This document shows positions 1 to 10,514 of a stretch of 64,000 nucleotides of DNA, piece by piece. Position numbers and translations under genes: made by a program. The notes under the pieces are model-generated. The model worked only from the letters and a program-made list of their open reading frames with translations, made no database searches and was not told the origin of the DNA. This DNA comes from Pinisolibacter aquiterrae. GTDB taxonomy: Bacteria; Pseudomonadota; Alphaproteobacteria; Rhizobiales; Ancalomicrobiaceae. Within the stretch, counting starts at the first letter, position 1; each line of letters opens with the position of its first letter. The DNA is taken from the NCBI RefSeq assembly GCF_019160155.1, contig NZ_JAFNIH010000009.1, forward strand, positions 1-64,000, written 5' to 3'.

Positions 1-37
1 CGAACGGCTCGAAGAACGCCCATTCCTCGTCGCTCAT
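1..37 (-). CDS. IS5-family-like transposase, N-terminal edge (partial)
   Basis: On the minus strand an ATG at 37 opens a frame reading MSDEEWAFFEPF before it leaves the window at base 1. That sequence is the characteristic start of IS5-family (DDE) transposases. The frame is also open upstream of the ATG (LIRDL), so a non-ATG start is possible. Only 12 codons are visible, so it cannot be judged whether the element is intact. The AT-richer stretch at about 90-130 could hold its terminal inverted repeat, but without the other end I cannot define it. Confidence 0.6.
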   Translation of the reverse strand, partial: MSDEEWAFFEPF

Positions 38-227
38 CAGGTCTCGAATCAACGTCGCCTCCCTCCGAAAGCGACGTTGAATCACTCCACGACCCGAAGG
101 GGAATCCTATTCGTCAACAGGACCTAGGCCCGAGGGGCAACGTCACCATCAACCGAATATGCGTCCGCGGCAGATCACCGCCATGCACCGTTATCCAGAT
201 CAACTTGGTGGGAGAAATCAGCCCCAG

Positions 228-258
228 AAAAGCAAAAACCGCGTAGATCCGTGGTTTT
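228..258 (-). terminator. Rho-independent terminator after tRNA-Ala
   Basis: Immediately downstream of tRNA-Ala on the minus strand, bases 235-243 and 250-258 form a hairpin of AAAACC/GGTTTT plus inner CG pairs with one mismatch. In the transcript it is followed by a U-rich run (complement of the A-rich 228-234). Position and shape fit termination of the tRNA transcript. Confidence 0.55.
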
Positions 259-270
259 CTTGAGGAGAAT

Positions 271-346
<76 letters not shown>

Positions 347-504
347 ACTCTCTCCGGCCGGGCTTGGGTTGCCTCGGCGACGGCGGCGATCTCTAAAGGC
401 ATCGCGGCCGGTGATCAAGCCCCTTTCGCACTCTCGTCGGCTTTTTTTTCCGAAGTCTCGGAAAAGTCTGTGGAAAAAGCCGACGACGCGGAGGGGCGCG
501 CGCC

Positions 505-879
505 TCAGCGCTCCTCGTCCTCGGTTTCGACGTCGATATCGATGCCGTCGATGTCCTCGTCCTCGTCTTCCGGCTCGAGGAAGGTGTCGTCGTCGTCGCC
601 GATGTCGGCGATCTCCTCGTCCTCGATCTCCGGCGCGTCGACGGCACCGCCGCCCTGTTCGGCGTCGGCCTCCTCGAGGCTGACGAAGTCGACCTGGGCT
701 TCCTCGGTCTCGGCCTCTTCCTCCTCTTCGACCGCCGCGGCCTTGGCGCGCAGCGCCATCGCCGAGAGGGTGAAGGTCGTGCCGCACTTCGGGCACAGGA
801 TCGGGTCCTTGTTCAGGTCGTAGTACTTCGTGCCGCAGTTCGGGCAGAGGCGCTTGGTGCCGAGTTCAGGTTTCGCCAC
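505..879 (-). CDS. FYDLN acid domain protein (TIGR02300 family)
   Basis: This 124-residue protein starts at a GTG and opens with AKPELGTKRLCPNCGTKYYDL, the signature of the TIGR02300 / FYDLN-acid family. Two CxxC knuckles (CPNCG, CPKCG) in the first 35 residues suggest a small zinc ribbon. The remainder is extremely acidic, with runs of Glu and Asp to the C-terminus. The family is widespread in alphaproteobacteria and has no established function; the zinc ribbon plus acidic tail makes nucleic-acid or protein contacts plausible, which is inference. It is divergent from aroA, its usual neighbour in this order. The GTG was chosen because the family signature begins right after it; longer upstream reading frames lack similarity. 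Confidence 0.9.
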   Translation of the reverse strand: MAKPELGTKRLCPNCGTKYYDLNKDPILCPKCGTTFTLSAMALRAKAAAVEEEEEAETEEAQVDFVSLEEADAEQGGGAVDAPEIEDEEIADIGDDDDTFLEPEDEDEDIDGIDIDVETEDEER

Positions 880-994
880 GGATCGTCTCGCGAAAAGAGG
901 AAAAAAGGATCGTTCCCGTCTAGTCCGAAGCCGGCGCCCTGTCAAAAGCGAATCGCGCCGCGAACGTCGCAGTCGCGGCCGCCCTCGCGGATGA

Positions 995-2407
<1,413 letters not shown>

Positions 2408-2466
2408 GCGCCGGCGGACGGGAACGGGCGCCGGCCGGTCGGGCCGGGACGGAATGAAACGAATAA

Positions 2467-2497
2467 GGCCGGAGCGCGCGAGCGTCCGGCCTTTTTT
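2467..2497. terminator. Bidirectional terminator between aroA and dnaN
   Basis: GGCCGGA (2467-2473) pairs with TCCGGCC (2485-2491) around an 11-nt loop, and six T residues follow on the plus strand: a textbook intrinsic terminator for aroA. On the minus strand the hairpin is followed by TTATTC, so it may also stop dnaN transcripts from the other side. Confidence 0.85.
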
Positions 2498-2519
2498 CGT
2501 GGCGTCCCGGTGACGGGGA

Positions 2520-3674
2520 TCACACGCGCATCGGCATCAGCACGTAGAGGGCGCTGGAGGGCTCGACGTCGTCGGAGATCAGGGTCGGCGAACCGGGGTC
2601 GGAGAAGCGGAACAGCGCCGTCTCGGTCTCGAGCTGCGAGGCGATGTCGAGCAGGTAGCGGCTGTTGAAGCCGATGTCGAGCGGCTCCTGATCGTATTCG
2701 ACCGGCAGTTCTTCCGAGGCCGATCCGCTGTCGGGGTTGGTCACGGAGAGCACCAGACGTCCCTCGGCCATGGTCAGCTTGACCGCGCGGCCGCGCTCGG
2801 AGGAGATGGTCGAGACGCGGTCGACGGCGGTGGCGAAATCGCCGCGCTCGACGCGCATGAGCTTGTCGTTGCCCTGGGGGATGACGCGGCCGTAGTCGGG
2901 GAAGGTGCCGTCGATCAGCTTGGAGGTCAGCACGATGCCGACCGGGGCGGGGTCGCCGTCCTTCACCGGCGCGGCGAAGGTCAGGCGGATCTTGGAGTCC
3001 GACAGCTCGACCGTGACCACGGCTTCGGGGTCGTCGACGAGCTTCTGGATCTCGCCCACGGTCTTGCGCGGCACGATCACGCCGGGCATGTCCTCGGCGC
3101 CGTGCGGCGCGACGATCTCGGCGCGGGCGAGACGGTGGCCGTCGGTGGCGACGGCGCGGAACTTCAATTCGCCGTCGTTCGCCACGGCATGGAAATAGAT
3201 GCCGTTCAGATAGTAGCGGGTCTCCTCGGTGGAGATCGCGAACCAGGTGCGGTCGACCAGACGCTTCAGATCGGCGGCGGCGAGCGTGAAGGTGTGGGAG
3301 AAGGTGCCGGCGGTGAGGTCGGGGAAGTCGCTCTCCGGCAGCATCTGCAGCGAGAACTTGGACCGACCCGAGCGGATGTCGAGGGTGGCGCCGTCGGCGC
3401 GGGTGGCGAGCTCGACCTGGGCGCCGTCCGGCAACTTGCGGACGATGTCGTGGATCATGTGGGCGGGCACGGTGGTGGCGCCGGTCGTCTCCACCATTGC
3501 CGGGATCGACTCGGAGATCTCGATGTCGAGGTCGGTGGCCTTCAGCTTCAGCTCGCCGCCTTCGGCGCGCAGAAGCACATTGGAAAGGATCGGAATCGTA
3601 TTGCGCCGCTCCACGACCCGATGCACGTGGGTCAGGGACTTCACGAGTTGCGCCCGCTCGACTGTCACTTTCAT
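2520..3674 (-). CDS. dnaN: DNA polymerase III beta subunit (sliding clamp)
   Basis: The beta clamp is a ring-shaped homodimer that tethers DNA polymerase III and many repair partners to DNA. The product is 384 residues, close to the usual 370-380, and is recognisable throughout: N-terminal MKVTVERAQLVKSLTHVHRV, then RNTIPILSNVLL, a central FRAVATDGHRLA, and the C-terminal ALYVLMPMRV tail that forms the partner-binding pocket. The start at 3674 matches the family N-terminus; the frame is open 16 codons further upstream without conserved sequence. It is monocistronic, separate from dnaA, as is common in this order. Confidence 0.97.
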   Translation of the reverse strand: MKVTVERAQLVKSLTHVHRVVERRNTIPILSNVLLRAEGGELKLKATDLDIEISESIPAMVETTGATTVPAHMIHDIVRKLPDGAQVELATRADGATLDIRSGRSKFSLQMLPESDFPDLTAGTFSHTFTLAAADLKRLVDRTWFAISTEETRYYLNGIYFHAVANDGELKFRAVATDGHRLARAEIVAPHGAEDMPGVIVPRKTVGEIQKLVDDPEAVVTVELSDSKIRLTFAAPVKDGDPAPVGIVLTSKLIDGTFPDYGRVIPQGNDKLMRVERGDFATAVDRVSTISSERGRAVKLTMAEGRLVLSVTNPDSGSASEELPVEYDQEPLDIGFNSRYLLDIASQLETETALFRFSDPGSPTLISDDVEPSSALYVLMPMRV

Positions 3675-3837
3675 CGATGTCTTCCGAAGGCTGGATCGGA
3701 GCCGCCACGCGGGTGCGGACATGCTCCTCGTGTCTTGATCTGGTCGCCGGGACCGGGGGCGTCGACCTTGACCTCTCCCGTTCCTCGACGCAAGAGCCGG
3801 GGCGGGAAAGCTCGCATTTTTTCAGGCCTGAAGACCG

Positions 3838-4509
3838 TCAACCGACGGTGATCGCGGCGCTGGCGTCGTGGCCGTGCTCGCGCGCGATGCGCACGTTGCG
3901 GGCCTTCATGTCCGTCAACTGCACGTACATCTCGCCGGCGGAGAGCGCGTCGTTGAAGGCGTCGTGGAGCGCCAGCGTCCTCAGGCCGAGATCGCGGGTG
4001 ATCGCGGCGAAGGAGAGGTCGATCTGGGTGCCCTGCGGCGCGTCGCCGTATTTGCGCTCGTAATAGAGGCCGGAAACCTCGATGCGCCGATTGGGCAGGT
4101 GGAAGCCGTAATAGGCGGAGACGTAGCGGTCGAGCATGGCGGCGTCGTAGTCGATCCAGTAGCCGACCAGCGGGCGCCCGCCGAGGAAGTCGAGGAAGTC
4201 CGGCAGCACCTCGCGCATCGGCCGGGCGCCGGCGACGTCGACGGCGCGCAGCTGGTGGACGCGGATGGCGTCGGCGCGCATCTCGGCGTCGGGGCGGACA
4301 TAGGCGTTGAAGGCCTGCGAGGTCAGGATCCGATTGCCGGCGATCCGGATCGCCGAAATCGAGATGATGTCGTCGGTGCGGGTGTCGAAGCCGGTCGTCT
4401 CGCAATCGACCGACACCACCTCGCCGGAGGGATCCTCCCGGAAGAGCGGCAGCCAACGCGGGTCCTTCAGGCGCATCCGGTCGTAGCGATGCCTCAGCCA
4501 GCGGAACAT
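3838..4509 (-). CDS. DEDDh-family 3'-5' exonuclease (DnaQ-like)
   Basis: This 223-residue protein has the three exonuclease motifs of the DnaQ/DEDDh superfamily: ExoI DCETTGFD (Asp35, Glu37), ExoII VGYWIDYDAAMLD (Asp120/122) and ExoIII HDAFNDA (His182, Asp187). It should hydrolyse nucleotides from the 3' end of DNA or RNA using two metal ions. It lacks the tau/polymerase-binding extension of the replicative epsilon subunit, so a separate degradative role is likelier than proofreading. It starts 10 bases after the cNMP/CBS/nucleotidyltransferase gene. That pair, placed behind an ActP-type permease, is a recurring arrangement in proteobacteria. The biological substrate is unknown. Confidence 0.85.
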   Translation of the reverse strand: MFRWLRHRYDRMRLKDPRWLPLFREDPSGEVVSVDCETTGFDTRTDDIISISAIRIAGNRILTSQAFNAYVRPDAEMRADAIRVHQLRAVDVAGARPMREVLPDFLDFLGGRPLVGYWIDYDAAMLDRYVSAYYGFHLPNRRIEVSGLYYERKYGDAPQGTQIDLSFAAITRDLGLRTLALHDAFNDALSAGEMYVQLTDMKARNVRIAREHGHDASAAITVG

Positions 4510-4519
4510 GGGCGCCCCT

Positions 4520-6334
4520 TCAGAACATGCCGAGTTTGAAGTGGTTGCGGACGATTTCGCGGAAGCGCTTCACCACGCGCAGCGCGTCGCGCAGGAGGTC
4601 GCGGTCGAGGGTGGTGAGGTCCGAGGGGCGCAACAGGGATTCGCCCTCGGTGGTGCCGGCGAGATGGGCGCGGAGTTGCGACTTCAACCGCAGTTCCATG
4701 AAGTAGCCGAGCGCGTCGGAGAGCTCGCGGGCGAAGGTCTCGTCGAAGAAGCGGGTCTCGGCGATGGCCAGGATGCGCTCGACGGTCGACGTGGCGGAAA
4801 TGCCCTTCTCGATGGCGAGGGAGCGCACGCCGTGGACGATCGGGAAGGTGCCGGACTTCTTGATGTCGATCGGCTCCTCGCGGCCGACGGTGGCGAGGAT
4901 CGAGTTGATGACGCCGCCGGGGCCGGGGAACTGATCGATCGCCTTGGCGAAATGAGCGATGGCCGCGGTCTCGCCGCTCATCATGGCGATGAACTCGCGT
5001 TTGGCGCGGGTCAGGAGATCGGCGTTGCCGGCGACGCAGACGGCGTCGAAGAAGATGCCGAGATGCATCGGGCTGTCGGCGTCGGGGCTGTGCACCCAGC
5101 GCTTCAATTGCATGACGAAGTCATCGATTGTCTGCGACCAGAGCGGATTGGAGACCATCACGTTGCCGGGGCAGGGCGGGAAGCCGAAGGTGGCGAGCGC
5201 GCCCTGGAACTCGACGCGGAAGCGCGACAGATCGGCCTCCGGCACCGCGTCGGCGAGGAGGAGGCCGTTGTCCTGATCGGTGCGCACGGTCTGTTCGCCG
5301 CGCCCCTCCGAGCCCATGACGATCAGGCAGCCGGCCTCCTGGATGCTCTCCGGCGCGATCAGCGCGAAGAGCTTGCGGAAGAGGTGGCGATTGAGGTCGG
5401 AGGTGATGGCGGCGATGTCGCGCACCTTGACGCCCTGATGGTTGAGGCGAACCACCTGGGACTGGATGTCGGCGGCGGCGCCGGCGAGGTCGTCGACGGT
5501 CTTGGCGCGATCGATGCGGCCGGGGATGAGCTGCGAGTTGCCGGCGAACATGCCGAGGATGTCGATGTCCTCGAGGATGCCGACCTTCTCGCCGCCGCGT
5601 TTGACCACCAGCCGGCGCTTGTTGTTGCGGGTCATGGTGATCAGCGCGTCGAAGACGAATTCGTCGTCCTCGACCGTGATCAGGTTCCAACTGGTGCACT
5701 CGCCGATCGGGGTGGTCAGCGGCAGCTTGGCGAGGATCGCCGCCTTGGACAGATTGGTGCGGGTGACGATGCCGACGCGGGCGCCGTCGCGGACCAGGAG
5801 CGAGTTGGTGTCGGTGTCGGACATGCGCTGCTCGGTCTCCTCGATCGTCGTGGAGGCGTCGATGAAGACGGGCGGGCGCAGCCGCGCCTCGGAGATGCGG
5901 GCGCGCAGCACGCCCTCGAGGCCCTGGCCGCGATCGTGTTTGGCGACTTCGGCGAGCTTGCGCGAGATGTCGGAATAGAAGAAGGCGGCGAAGCCTGGAT
6001 TGCGGTGGATCAGCGACAGCAGCGTGTCGCGCGGCATCAGATAGGTCAGCGTCTCCTCACAGGCGACATAGCGCGCGCCCGCGCCGCCGTGGACCACGGC
6101 GCGGGCGCCGAAGGTCTCCTTCGGACCGAGGATGGCGACGACGTTCTCGTCCTCGTCGCGCTCCTCGACCGCACCCTTCAGGACCACGTGATAGTGGTCG
6201 GAGGCGGCGCCGCGCATCAGGATGGTCTGGCCGGCGGGCCAATAACCGATGTCGAGCGCGGCGACGAGTTCGGCGGCTTCGGCCTCGGAGAGGCGGTCGA
6301 ACGGGGGACTGGCGGTGTCGAAGGAGCGAGGCAT
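4520..6334 (-). CDS. cNMP-binding / CBS / DUF294 putative nucleotidyltransferase signalling protein
   Basis: This 604-residue cytoplasmic protein joins a cyclic-nucleotide-binding fold (about residues 13-130), a tandem CBS pair (about 150-265) and a DUF294-type nucleotidyltransferase domain with GSEGRGEQTVRTDQDNG (341-356), then a helical substrate-binding domain to the C-terminus. GS-x-R-x-E and D-x-D are the catalytic motif of GlnD-like nucleotidyltransferases, so protein uridylylation or adenylylation controlled by a nucleotide ligand is plausible; no target is known. The domain order is conserved in proteins encoded beside ActP-type permeases. The ATG at 6334 was chosen because the cNMP fold begins soon after it; further upstream the frame is low-complexity. 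Confidence 0.85.
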   Translation of the reverse strand: MPRSFDTASPPFDRLSEAEAAELVAALDIGYWPAGQTILMRGAASDHYHVVLKGAVEERDEDENVVAILGPKETFGARAVVHGGAGARYVACEETLTYLMPRDTLLSLIHRNPGFAAFFYSDISRKLAEVAKHDRGQGLEGVLRARISEARLRPPVFIDASTTIEETEQRMSDTDTNSLLVRDGARVGIVTRTNLSKAAILAKLPLTTPIGECTSWNLITVEDDEFVFDALITMTRNNKRRLVVKRGGEKVGILEDIDILGMFAGNSQLIPGRIDRAKTVDDLAGAAADIQSQVVRLNHQGVKVRDIAAITSDLNRHLFRKLFALIAPESIQEAGCLIVMGSEGRGEQTVRTDQDNGLLLADAVPEADLSRFRVEFQGALATFGFPPCPGNVMVSNPLWSQTIDDFVMQLKRWVHSPDADSPMHLGIFFDAVCVAGNADLLTRAKREFIAMMSGETAAIAHFAKAIDQFPGPGGVINSILATVGREEPIDIKKSGTFPIVHGVRSLAIEKGISATSTVERILAIAETRFFDETFARELSDALGYFMELRLKSQLRAHLAGTTEGESLLRPSDLTTLDRDLLRDALRVVKRFREIVRNHFKLGMF

Positions 6335-6655
6335 GCGGTCACCGGACGGTCGCGTCGCGTGGGGCGACGAGATCGCGACGCCGCGTCGGCGCGACGAGCG
6401 ATCGGTTGAAGCGGAAGGTGGCGATGCCCCCTTCGGCGATGCGCGGGCCCCGTCTCCGGCCGCGGCGATCGGGTGAGTGCGAGGGTCGGACGGCGCGATG
6501 CGCGCGGTCGCGGGCGGTCTCGACGTCACGGTCGGCAATCGAGGCCCCCCGGCAACGATCCTCCGACGAACGAACGGCCGGAAGGCTCGTCGAGGAGCCG
6601 CCCGGCCGATCGGAAGAGGACCGAGGCGGGAGACCCGCCTCGGCCGAAGACGAGG
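6335..6655. other. 321-base gap between the permease and signalling genes
   Basis: No gene is visible. A perfect 10-bp hairpin, CCGAGGCGGG (6621-6630) with CCCGCCTCGG (6634-6643), lies 13 bases beyond the permease stop codon. Its minus-strand transcript continues into pyrimidine-rich but not U-rich sequence, so it looks more like an mRNA-stabilising or attenuating structure than a full terminator. The signalling gene may therefore receive only part of the upstream transcription. Confidence 0.5.
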
Positions 6656-8365
6656 TCAGTGCGACGCGGCGCCCTGGGCACCGATGCCGGTCTGGCAGCG
6701 GATGTACTGAGCCTCGAAGCCGTCCTTGTCTTCCTGCGCGCGGGCCGAACCGTCCAGCACGGAGAAGAGCCAGATGCCGATGAAGGCGATGGGCATCGAG
6801 AAGATCGCGACGTTGTCGTAGGGCTGCAGAGCCGCGGCATTGCCGAGGATCTTGACCCACACGGTCGGGCCGGTGACGACAAGGCCGACGGCCGAGATCA
6901 GGCCGAGGAAGCCGCCGATGAAGGCGCCGCGGGTGGTCATGCCCTTCCAGAACACCGACATCAGCAGAACCGGGAAGTTGCACGAGGCGGCGACCGCGAA
7001 GGCCAGACCCACCATGTAGGCGACGTTCTGGTTCTCGAAGACGACGCCGAGGCCGACGGCGAGGATGCCGAGGCCGACGGACGCCATCTTGGAGACGCGC
7101 ATCTCGTCGACCTCGTTGACCCGGCCGCGACGGAACACCGAGGCGTAGAGGTCGTGGGAGATCGCCGAGGCGCCGGCGAGCGCGAGGCCCGAGACGACCG
7201 CGAGGATGGTGGCGAAGGCGATCGCGGCGATGAAGCCGAGGAAGTACTCGCCGCCGACCGCGTTGGCCAGATGCATGACCGCCATGTTGGAACCGCCCCG
7301 GATGCCGGCGATCACGTCCTTGCCGGCCGCGATCAGAGACTGGTCCATGAAGGGGTTGGTGGCGGGGGTCGGCGTGTTGCCCGCGATGAGGGCGATGGCG
7401 CCGAAGCCCATGATGAAGGTGAGGATGTAGAAGTAGCCGATGAAGCCGGTGGCGTAGAACACGGACTTACGCGCGGCCTTGGCGTCCTTCACGGTGAAGA
7501 AGCGCATCAGGATGTGCGGCAGACCGGCGGTGCCGAACATCAGCGCCATGCCGAGCGAGATCGCCGAGACCGGATCCGAGATCAGCGAGCCGGGGCCCAT
7601 GATGGCGACGTGCTTGGGATGGATGTCGACGGCCGCCTTGAACAGCTTCTCGGGCGAGAAGCCGAAGGAGATCATGACCATGAGGGCCATGAAGGTGGCA
7701 CCGCCGAGGAGCAGGCAGGCCTTGATGATCTGGACCCACGTGGTCGCGGTCATGCCGCCGAAGGTCACGTAGACGATCATCAGCACGCCGACGATCATGA
7801 CGGCCCAGAGGTAGGGCAGGCCGAAAAGGATCTGGATCAGCTTACCGGCGCCGACCATCTGAGCGATCAGATAGAAGGCCACGGTGACCAGCGAGCCGCA
7901 GGCGGCCAGCGTGCGAATCGGGGTCTGGGCGAAGCGGAACGAGGCCACGTCGGCGAAGGTGAACTTGCCGAGGTTGCGCAGCTGTTCGGCGACGAGGAAG
8001 GTGACGATCGGCCAACCGACCAGCCAGCCCACCGAGAAGATCAGGCCGTCGTAACCCGAGCCGTAGACGAGACCAGTGATGCCGAGGAACGAAGCCGCCG
8101 ACATGTAGTCGCCGGCGATGGCCAGACCGTTCTGAAATCCGGTGATGCCGCCGCCGGCGGTATAGAACGAGGCGGCCGACTTGGTCTGACGGGCCGCCCA
8201 GTAGGTGATGCCGAGCGTGATGCCGACGAAGATCACGAACATGATGATCGCCGGGAAGTTGGTCGCCTGCTTCTTGATGTCGGTGGCGTCGACGCCGGCG
8301 GCCATCGCGAACGTCGGCAGTGCCGAGATCGCGGCGGTCGTGAGGAGGGTCAGAGCGCGGTTCAT
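6656..8365 (-). CDS. actP: Sodium/solute symporter, ActP-type monocarboxylate (acetate) permease
   Basis: A 569-residue inner-membrane protein of the sodium:solute symporter family. It starts with a signal-like segment ([20 protein letters not shown]) and then has about 13 hydrophobic helices. The family core is clear: [20 protein letters not shown] near the N-terminus, [12 protein letters not shown], and [12 protein letters not shown] late in the protein. E. coli ActP (549 residues) takes up acetate and glycolate. The start codon overlaps the stop of the DUF485 gene (TGATG), the same order as yjcH-actP in E. coli. Acetate or another short monocarboxylate is the likely substrate, inferred by family; no acs gene is present in this window. 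Confidence 0.88.
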   Translation of the reverse strand: MNRALTLLTTAAISALPTFAMAAGVDATDIKKQATNFPAIIMFVIFVGITLGITYWAARQTKSAASFYTAGGGITGFQNGLAIAGDYMSAASFLGITGLVYGSGYDGLIFSVGWLVGWPIVTFLVAEQLRNLGKFTFADVASFRFAQTPIRTLAACGSLVTVAFYLIAQMVGAGKLIQILFGLPYLWAVMIVGVLMIVYVTFGGMTATTWVQIIKACLLLGGATFMALMVMISFGFSPEKLFKAAVDIHPKHVAIMGPGSLISDPVSAISLGMALMFGTAGLPHILMRFFTVKDAKAARKSVFYATGFIGYFYILTFIMGFGAIALIAGNTPTPATNPFMDQSLIAAGKDVIAGIRGGSNMAVMHLANAVGGEYFLGFIAAIAFATILAVVSGLALAGASAISHDLYASVFRRGRVNEVDEMRVSKMASVGLGILAVGLGVVFENQNVAYMVGLAFAVAASCNFPVLLMSVFWKGMTTRGAFIGGFLGLISAVGLVVTGPTVWVKILGNAAALQPYDNVAIFSMPIAFIGIWLFSVLDGSARAQEDKDGFEAQYIRCQTGIGAQGAASH

Positions 8366-8670
8366 CACTTGGTCTCCTCGACGATCTGAGCGGTCAGCGT
8401 GTCGAATTCGGCGTTGGCGCGCAGAACGTAGATGCCGGTCAGCACGAAGGCCGAGACGATGACGCCGACGCCGATCGGCACGCCGTAGGTCATCAGATTC
8501 GTGCCGATCGGCGTCGCCAGGAACGACTTGGCGTAGCCGACGAGGAGGATGAAGCCGTAGTAGATGACGAGCATGGTGATCGTCAGCGTCAGCGCCAGGC
8601 TGTTGCGCTTCCGGACCAGCTCGGCGAACTTCGGATTGGCCCGTACTTTCTTTGCGATGTCGGTACTCAC
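8365..8670 (-). CDS. DUF485 membrane protein (YjcH-like)
   Basis: A 101-residue protein with two transmembrane helices (about residues 25-47 and 60-83) and the family features [10 protein letters not shown] near the N-terminus and [18 protein letters not shown] in the second helix. DUF485 proteins are almost always encoded just upstream of an ActP-type symporter and are thought to be accessory to it, although no activity has been shown. Translation is coupled to the permease through a one-base TGATG overlap. It is the first gene of the four-gene operon, so the promoter should lie in 8671-8979. Confidence 0.88.
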   Translation of the reverse strand: MSTDIAKKVRANPKFAELVRKRNSLALTLTITMLVIYYGFILLVGYAKSFLATPIGTNLMTYGVPIGVGVIVSAFVLTGIYVLRANAEFDTLTAQIVEETK

Positions 8671-8979
8671 GTGGATACCTCCCTGATTCTCTTGTGCGAG
8701 GAGTCACGGCGACGAGCCACCATCCGCGATCCCGTCATCTCGAGATGAACGGACTCGTCGTGCAAAACGAACTCGTCGGTCGCCGGTCTCCCCCCGGATA
8801 CGAACGGACTCGCCCCCTGAAGCGAGCCGCCATGACGGAAATTTGCCTTTTGGCAATCTTTCGCGATAGCCCACCCTTCGTATAGCTACTTAAGACTCAG
8901 AAAGTTATCTGCCATATCGAGCTATTGCGTTGCACAATTTCTATTGTGCTGCGCTTCGAGACTACATGACGAAACGACG
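8671..8979 (-). promoter_or_regulatory. Promoter/operator region of the DUF485-actP operon
   Basis: This 309-base gap is strikingly AT-rich against its surroundings between about 8840 and 8945. It contains two perfect dyads: TTGCC-tttt-GGCAA (8843-8856) and GCACAAT-ttct-ATTGTGC (8932-8949). Either could bind a dimeric regulator of the monocarboxylate uptake operon. The second lies between the operon and the convergently placed end of pyrF. No match to a named regulator box was recognised. Confidence 0.5.
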
Positions 8980-9705
8980 TCATCGGTTTTCGCATGCCTC
9001 GGCGATCTCCTCGACGATCGCCGCGGCGGCGGCGCGGCGGTCGCTCGCGCCGAGGATCGGGCGGGCCACGACCAGGAGGTCGGCGCCGGCGCGGATCGCG
9101 GCGCCCGGCGTGGTGACGCGCTTCTGGTCGCCGGCGGCGGCGCCGGAGGGGCGCACGCCCGGGGTCACCAGGGTGAGGCCGGGGCCGACGGCGGCGCGCA
9201 GGCGGGCGGCCTCGGCGGCGGAGCAGACGATGCCGTCCATGCCGGCGGCGACCGCGTCGCGGGCGCGCGCCTCGACCAGATCGGCGACCGGGGTCGCGTA
9301 GCCGGCGGCCTTCAGGTCGGCGTCGTCCATGGAGGTGAGTACGGTGACGCCGAGCAGCTTGGTGCGCTCGTTCGCCTCCGCGTCACGGGCGGCGACGGCG
9401 GAGCGCATCGCCTTGGGGTAGGCGTGGAGCGTGACCCAGTCGACGCCGAGCTTCAGGATCGATTCGATGCCTTCGGCGATGGTGTTGTCGATATCGAGCA
9501 GTTTGACGTCGAGGAAGACCTTCTCGCCCTCGCCGACGAGGCGCTCGACCAGGGCGAGACCGCCGGCGAAGACCAGCCGATAGCCGATCTTGTAGACGCC
9601 GACCGCGCCGCGGGTTTCGGCGACGGCGCGGGCGGCCTCCTCGACCGAGGGGAGGTCGAGGCCGAGGATCAGACGGTCGCGGGGATGGGAAGCGGTGAAG
9701 GCCAT
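8980..9705 (-). CDS. pyrF: Orotidine 5'-phosphate decarboxylase
   Basis: PyrF converts OMP to UMP, the last step of de novo pyrimidine synthesis. The 241-residue TIM barrel has the catalytic DVKLLDIDNT (Asp66, Lys68, Asp71), the N-terminal LILGLDLPS and the phosphate-binding VTPGVRPSG and VVARPI. It is the last gene of a leftward cluster dnaK-dnaJ-pmtA-pyrF, 98 bases behind pmtA. The length and start (ATG at 9705) are normal for the type I bacterial enzyme. Confidence 0.96.
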   Translation of the reverse strand: MAFTASHPRDRLILGLDLPSVEEAARAVAETRGAVGVYKIGYRLVFAGGLALVERLVGEGEKVFLDVKLLDIDNTIAEGIESILKLGVDWVTLHAYPKAMRSAVAARDAEANERTKLLGVTVLTSMDDADLKAAGYATPVADLVEARARDAVAAGMDGIVCSAAEAARLRAAVGPGLTLVTPGVRPSGAAAGDQKRVTTPGAAIRAGADLLVVARPILGASDRRAAAAAIVEEIAEACENR

Positions 9706-9803
9706 GGTCGAGAGCTCCGTACGGAAGGTCTCGACGTCTTAGCGCGTCCTCGAGCCGCTTTCCACGCGGGATCGGCTCGAGGGGGCTCGTGGCGGGCCGT
9801 CGC

Positions 9804-10421
9804 TCAGGCGGGGCGGCGGTAGATCCAGACGCGGGCGGGCGGAAGGTTGCGCACCACCCAGCCGGAGCGTTCGATCTCGAAGCGGGTGGCGCCGTGCGGC
9901 ACCGGCGAGACCAGCGCATAGGAGAACTGGATGAAGGGCGCGCCCGGTTCCATGCGGTGGAAGGCGTCGTCGAGGAGGCGGGTGCGCTCGGGCAGGGGGC
10001 GGGTGAAGAGCGGCAGGCTCGACACCACGGCCGCGAGCGGGAACGGCTCGGCGCCGACGAGGCCGGTGATCGCCTGGGGCAGACGATAGGCATCCCCCTG
10101 GATGAAGTGGACGCCGGGGTAGCGCTGGCGCAGGAGGCTGCAGAAATCGGCGTTGTATTCGATCGAGACGATCCGTTCGGGCTCGATGCCGCGCTCGAGC
10201 AGCGCCTGGGTGACGACGCCGGTGCCGGGTCCGAGCTCGACCACGAGGCCGGGACGGGTGGGGTCGACATAGGACGCCATCAGCCGGGCCAATTGCGGCG
10301 AGGACGGCGCCACGGCCCCGGTCATCAGGGGTTTGTCGATCCAGTTCTTGAGAAATCTGACCTCGTCGAGAACCTTGTGACCGATGCCGTCGGTGACGGC
10401 ACGCTTCTTGGCTTGTCCCAT
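9804..10421 (-). CDS. pmtA: Phospholipid N-methyltransferase, rhizobial PmtA type
   Basis: A 205-residue class I SAM-dependent methyltransferase. VELGPGTGVV (61-70) is the SAM-binding glycine loop and SLPLF sits at motif IV. FLKNWIDKPLMTGAVAPSS near the N-terminus and the C-terminal VVRNLPPARVWIYRR are the wording of Sinorhizobium-type PmtA. That enzyme methylates phosphatidylethanolamine stepwise to phosphatidylcholine at the inner membrane, a lipid important in bacteria that live with eukaryotes. The start at 10421 has GGAG about seven bases upstream; an earlier ATG at 10487 gives an unconserved extension. Substrate is inferred from the family. Confidence 0.85.
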   Translation of the reverse strand: MGQAKKRAVTDGIGHKVLDEVRFLKNWIDKPLMTGAVAPSSPQLARLMASYVDPTRPGLVVELGPGTGVVTQALLERGIEPERIVSIEYNADFCSLLRQRYPGVHFIQGDAYRLPQAITGLVGAEPFPLAAVVSSLPLFTRPLPERTRLLDDAFHRMEPGAPFIQFSYALVSPVPHGATRFEIERSGWVVRNLPPARVWIYRRPA

Positions 10422-10514
10422 GAAAGGCTCCGAGGAGGAAAGGGCTTCGGGTGGCGTGACCCTGCTTCGAAGATGTGACGTTACCATGGCGATGCGGTCG
10501 AGGCGACCGCTCGA

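Noticed and set aside
90-132. Terminal inverted repeat of the IS5-like element
   Set aside because: A GGGGAATCCTATTCGTCAAC-like stretch looks plausible as an IS end but the other end is outside the window, so no inverted repeat or target duplication can be shown.
4508-6409. A 633-residue plus-strand open frame opposite the signalling gene
   Set aside because: It is an antisense frame in GC-rich DNA, lacks a ribosome-binding site, and is low-complexity (Gly/Ala/Asp/Glu-rich). The same applies to the long antisense frames opposite actP, dnaK, maeB, PBP1A, rpsA and others; the opposite strand in each case encodes a recognisable protein.
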